From Pseudomonadota bacterium (GTDB lineage: Bacteria; Pseudomonadota; Alphaproteobacteria; Acetobacterales; Acetobacteraceae): DNA of 64,000 nt. Position numbers and translations under genes: made by a program. Each line of letters begins with the position of its first letter. Within the stretch, counting starts at the first letter, position 1. This document shows positions 60,571-64,000 of this stretch, piece by piece. Where the stretch lies: assembly GCA_021818505.1 (NCBI GenBank), contig JAKADX010000003.1, positions 62,001 through 126,000 on the forward strand, read 5' to 3'. The notes under the pieces were generated by a model, which worked only from the letters and a program-made list of their open reading frames with translations, made no database searches and was not told where the DNA came from.

Positions 60571-63133
60571 GCAGCAGCGCCGGCTCGAACACCAAAGTCG
60601 AGATCACGGTGTTGGCCAGGCTGATCAGCAGCAGCACGCCCATGCTCGCCGTACCGGGATGGCCGGAGAAGGCGAGCGACCCGAATGCGGTGCCGGTGGT
60701 CAGGGCCGAGAACACGATCGCCCGCGCCGTCGCCGAGCCAAGGAAGCTGCGCGCGCCCTTGCGCCAGTTCATCACGAAATAGACGTTGAACGACACGCCG
60801 ACGCCGAGCAGCAGCGGCAGTGCGATGATATTGGCGAAATTGAGCCGCAATCCGACGAGCTTCAGGACGACGACGGTCAGCAGCGAGGACAACAGTAGTG
60901 GCGCCATCACCAGCGCCACATCGCGCGCGCGCCTGAGCGAGACGGCAAGGATCACGGCGATGGCGCCGAGGGCGAACAGGGCGGCGCTGCGAAACGCGTC
61001 GATGATGGTCCGCGCGCTCTCGACAATGATCACCGCCGAGCCGCCGGCATCTGGCGCGATCCGCCGGACCGCCTCCACCAGCGCGTGCAGGCCGTCGCTG
61101 TCGCGCGTCTGCGCCGTGCCCATCACTTGCACCCGCGCCCGCCCGTCCGGCAGCAGCCAGTCTCGGCGGATATCGGCCGGTACGTCGGCCGCGGTGACCG
61201 GGTGCGGGTCAAGGGCCAGACGCAGACGGTCGAGTTCCGCCGGCAGGAAGCGCACCAGAGCATGGTTCATCGCCATCAGCGCTGCATCGGGCGAGGCGGC
61301 CAACCGGGTGAGGTCCTCGCCGATGGAACGCAGCGGACTGTCGGGCGGCAGCTTGGGCGCGGCGCGGGCAATCTCGTCGGCAGTGGTGCGTGCCGCCAGC
61401 CGCAGATCGGCTGGTGTCACCGGCGCGGCCGGGCTGCCGGGTGCCAGGGTCGCGGCGAGGATATTGGCGGTATCGGCGATCTGCGCCAGCTTTGCCGACT
61501 GGTCACGGGGCACGAAGCTCGACAGCGTCAGCACGTTCTCGACCAGCTTCAGCTTGCCAAGCTGCGCCGCCTCGGCATCGGCAGCGGCGAGCGAGGGACG
61601 CAGCAGGTCGATCGTGTAGGGATCGGTCAGCGGCGAGTTCATCAGGTCGCGCAGCGTGACCATCGCCTCGGTATTCGGGTCTTTCGTGTGCAGCGGGTCG
61701 GCGTCGAAGCCGAGCGTGGGCAGCAACGCCAAGCCGGCCGCGGCAAGGGCCGCGAAAACCGCGAAGAGCGGGCGGCGCATGGTCAGCAGGCCGGGCTCGA
61801 TCGCCGCCCCCAGGCCGGAGCGGGCCGGAGCTGCCTCCGGCCGCGCGCCGAACAGCGCGATCGCGGCGGGCAGGAACATGATCGTGCAGACGAAGGCGAC
61901 GACCATGCCGACGCCGGCAATCAACCCCAGCTCCGCGACGCCCGCGAAGTTGGTCGGCACGAAGGCGAGGAAGCCGCAGGCGGTGGCGGCGGCGGCCACC
62001 ATGATCTCCGGCCCGACCACGGCGGCCCCATGCTCAAGCGCGCGCGCAGGGTCGCGCAGATCTCTCAGGGCGGCGCGGTAGCGGACGGTGAACTGCACGG
62101 CGAAATCCACCGCGATGCCGATGAAGAGAATCGTGAAGGCAACCGACACCAGGTTGAGCGTGCCGACTGCTGCGGCGGCAAAGGCGCCGGTCAGCGCCAA
62201 CCCCAGCCACAACGTCATCAGCATCGGCACGATCAGCCGCCAGGACCGCACCGCCAGCACAAGCCAGAGCGTGATCAGCACAAGGCTTGCGATGGTACCG
62301 ACCGCCATGCCCCGCGCGACCGTGCCGAATTCCTCGTCGGTCAGCGCGACGCTGCCGGTGATGCGCACACGCGCGCTGCCGTCGCGCACGTCGGGCAACC
62401 GGGCGATCGCCGCCCGCATCGCGTGCGTCGCTGCCTCTCCGGGCGCGAAGGAAGCGAAGTTCAGTTTCACGTTGGCCAGCACGAAGCGATATTGCCCCGC
62501 CTTGGCCCCGAGATCGCCGGTCAGCAGAGTCTCCCACGACAAAGGCTGGGGATGTCCGGCCGCCGCGGCGGCGAGCACCGTCTCGAAGCCGCGCATGGGC
62601 CCGGCGAAGGACGCCAGATCGGCCTCCCCACGCTGCACGCCGGTCGCCAGCAGATCGAGCGCCGCGAACAGCCCGCGCGCGCTCGGGTCCGCCACCAGTT
62701 GGCCGAGGAAAGGCTGCGCGTCGATGATGCGGTTCAGCAGGTCCTCGAGTTCCTTGCCGTCCAGGAACATCAATCCGTTGCGCGCGAGATAGGGCGAGGC
62801 ATCCGGGCGGCGCACATCGGCGAAATGGGCGGGATCGGCGGTCAGCGCCGCCGCGAGCGCCGCCGCCGTCTCATCGGCCTCTTCCGGCAGCTTGGCATCG
62901 ACCACCGCGACCAGGATATCGTCGAACTGCGGAAATGCGTGGCTCCAGGCGATCTGCCGCTGCCGCCAGGGCAACGCCGAGGAGAACAACGCATCGGTAT
63001 CGGTGTTCACGCCGAGATGGGTGGCGCCGTACCACGCGGACAGGACGGTAAGCAGCAGCCCCGCCAGCACCGTCAGCAGCGCATGGCGCCGCGTGTGCCG
63101 GACCAGGGCGGCAAGCAGACTGGGCAGGGACAT
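60506..63133 (-). CDS. hpnN: HpnN: hopanoid transporter of the RND/MMPL superfamily
   Basis: An 875-residue membrane protein with the RND layout: an N-terminal helix (about 17-35), a large periplasmic loop (about 40-270), a block of helices (about 275-420), a second periplasmic loop (about 480-700) and a second helix block (about 715-855). HpnN moves hopanoids to the outer membrane. It is convergent with hpnK (65-bp overlap). The ATG at 63133 matches the expected start before the first helix. Confidence 0.94.
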   Translation of the reverse strand: MSLPSLLAALVRHTRRHALLTVLAGLLLTVLSAWYGATHLGVNTDTDALFSSALPWRQRQIAWSHAFPQFDDILVAVVDAKLPEEADETAAALAAALTADPAHFADVRRPDASPYLARNGLMFLDGKELEDLLNRIIDAQPFLGQLVADPSARGLFAALDLLATGVQRGEADLASFAGPMRGFETVLAAAAAGHPQPLSWETLLTGDLGAKAGQYRFVLANVKLNFASFAPGEAATHAMRAAIARLPDVRDGSARVRITGSVALTDEEFGTVARGMAVGTIASLVLITLWLVLAVRSWRLIVPMLMTLWLGLALTGAFAAAAVGTLNLVSVAFTILFIGIAVDFAVQFTVRYRAALRDLRDPARALEHGAAVVGPEIMVAAAATACGFLAFVPTNFAGVAELGLIAGVGMVVAFVCTIMFLPAAIALFGARPEAAPARSGLGAAIEPGLLTMRRPLFAVFAALAAAGLALLPTLGFDADPLHTKDPNTEAMVTLRDLMNSPLTDPYTIDLLRPSLAAADAEAAQLGKLKLVENVLTLSSFVPRDQSAKLAQIADTANILAATLAPGSPAAPVTPADLRLAARTTADEIARAAPKLPPDSPLRSIGEDLTRLAASPDAALMAMNHALVRFLPAELDRLRLALDPHPVTAADVPADIRRDWLLPDGRARVQVMGTAQTRDSDGLHALVEAVRRIAPDAGGSAVIIVESARTIIDAFRSAALFALGAIAVILAVSLRRARDVALVMAPLLLSSLLTVVVLKLVGLRLNFANIIALPLLLGVGVSFNVYFVMNWRKGARSFLGSATARAIVFSALTTGTAFGSLAFSGHPGTASMGVLLLISLANTVISTLVFEPALLLSLRASRRERSPAPAPSAPRG

Positions 63134-63317
63134 GCGGCAGGGCGAACCGGCTCTGGGACGAGGAATGCGCGGCAGGGCTTAGTCGCTCGGCGCCCAGCGG
63201 TCCATGCCCGCCCGGCGTCGGCGCCCCGCCAACGAGGAACGCCCGCGATCACATTGCCATGCGGCACCACCTCCGCGCGGCGCCGGCCGCGCGGCGGCGG
63301 GCGATGCTGGCCGCGCG

Positions 63318-63533
63318 TCAGGCCTGCGGCTGCGGATGCTTCAGCGCCGCCGTGGTGTGGTGCGTCTTGCCGTGATGGTGGGGCGCGTGGGTGCTGGCGC
63401 TGCGATGGTGGTGCTTCTTGGCGTGGTGCGGCGCGGTTGCGGGCGCCGTCGCGGCCTGGGCGCCGATCGCGGTCAGCGCGACCGGAAGGGCCAGGCCCAG
63501 GGATGCGAACAGCGAGCGGCGGGTGATGGACAC
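63318..63533 (-). CDS. Small exported His-rich protein
   Basis: A 71-residue protein with a signal peptide of Tat-like appearance (ITRRSLFASLGLALPVALTAIGAQA). A His-, Lys-, Ala- and Pro-rich mature part of about 43 residues (HHAKKHHHRS, APHHHGKTHH) follows. His clusters suggest metal binding or buffering, which is inference. GTG at 63533 is the start, with GGAG about 8 bp upstream. No characterised family is recognised. The 184-bp gap between it and hpnN shows nothing clear. Confidence 0.65.
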   Translation of the reverse strand: MSITRRSLFASLGLALPVALTAIGAQAATAPATAPHHAKKHHHRSASTHAPHHHGKTHHTTAALKHPQPQA

Positions 63534-63674
63534 AGGAGGGGCTCCACAGAGGGGTGACGGGGGCTTCAGGAACGTCTGTAGGATCGTCGCCTAGACGACT
63601 GAAACGACTATGAACAACACGCCCCCGTTTCGCAACTGCTGATTCGCCCGCTGCGTCTTTCCCGACGCCCGCGG

Positions 63675-64000
63675 TCACAGCAGGCCAAGTGCCTGCAATT
63701 CACGCCGCAGCGCCGCCGGCAGGGAATCGGCGCCACCGGCGGCCGCGCCCTGCGCAAGGTCGGCCGGCGCGGCGTCGGCGGCCAGGTAGCGCCAGCCCTG
63801 GAACGGCCGCGTCGGGCGCGGGACCACTGCGACCAGCGCCGGGTCGAGCAGCAGCGCGGCACACGGCGAGCCATCCGAGGACGTCGCCGCAACGATGTCG
63901 AGCAGGCGCTGACGGACCAGCATGACCCCGCCGATCACCCAGTAGATCGAACCGCCGTCCAGCACCTCCGCGGCACGGCGCGGATGGTTGCGCGTCAGGT
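63675..64000 (-). CDS. DUF1489-family protein, C-terminal part (5' truncated by window edge)
   Basis: The frame is open to the window end and the N-terminus is missing; a CTG at 63965 is not a real start because the frame continues upstream with TRNHPRRAAEV. The about 108 visible residues include LDGGSIYWVIGGVMLVRQRLLDI, which matches DUF1489, an alphaproteobacterial family of unknown function, followed by a LVAVVPRPTRPFQGWRYL segment. Stop at 63675. The 141-bp gap to the His-rich gene holds no gene. Confidence 0.75.
   Translation of the reverse strand, partial: LTRNHPRRAAEVLDGGSIYWVIGGVMLVRQRLLDIVAATSSDGSPCAALLLDPALVAVVPRPTRPFQGWRYLAADAAPADLAQGAAAGGADSLPAALRRELQALGLL

Overview
The window is about 64 kb of very GC-rich, densely packed bacterial chromosome. 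It suggests an alphaproteobacterium of the Rhodospirillales, probably an Acetobacteraceae-type organism. The basis is gene content: the ChvI-ChvG / short HprK / RapZ / EIIA / HPr / EI cluster is an alphaproteobacterial arrangement, and the window also carries a hopanoid (hpn) cluster, a complete lptF-lptG-lptD set and mixed housekeeping genes. The family assignment is inference. I see no tRNA, rRNA, CRISPR array, insertion sequence, integrase or phage gene. The longest stretch without a gene is 278 bp (55291-55568), so no gap exceeds 300 bp.

Layout. 1-9187: a gluconolactonase fragment, then a minus-strand envelope operon lptF-lptG-lptD-surA-rsmA, with uppP and an SGNH hydrolase running the other way. 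9315-17270: a nucleoside uptake and salvage block made of a BMP-type binding protein, a double ATPase, two permeases, two tandem nucleoside hydrolase paralogues (the second has lost calcium ligands) and a 3-hydroxyacyl-CoA dehydrogenase. 17272-20653: a molybdopterin oxidoreductase with a cytochrome b partner, divergent from a Met/His repeat protein, then a peroxiredoxin and a LysR regulator. 20650-28698: a TPR-sulfotransferase, an orphan protein with an SOS-like box at its start, a large Gly-rich protein ending in a Hint domain, and a kinase/aldolase/HbpS-like operon. 28783-40201: trmJ-like, cysS, an Nramp-type transporter with a Fur/Mur-like box, hpnL, and the maoC-ribF-ileS-lspA-lipoprotein operon, then a hydratase/SDR pair. 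40202-46705: the PTS regulatory cluster with ChvGI. 46771-52462: a HugZ-like protein, a small divergent regulon under an ABATE/CGNR regulator with two matching palindromes, an FkbM methyltransferase, a Kdo-hydroxylase-like protein, a YgjP-type peptidase and an atypical SDR. 52536-63133: hopanoid genes hpnG, hpnH, ispH, ispA, hpnM, hpnI, hpnJ, hpnK and hpnN. 63318-64000: a His-rich exported peptide and a DUF1489 fragment.

How they work together. Much of the window concerns the cell envelope: LPS export (LptFGD), outer-membrane protein folding (SurA), lipid carrier recycling (UppP), lipoprotein processing (LspA), Kdo modification, and synthesis, modification and trafficking of hopanoids (HpnG-N with IspH and IspA supplying isoprenoid precursors). 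The PTS cluster contains no sugar permease and is therefore read as regulatory, coupled to ChvGI. The least described parts are the Gly-rich Hint protein, the ABATE divergon, the paired intact and degenerate nucleoside hydrolases, and the Met/His-rich protein opposite the Moco/cytochrome b pair.
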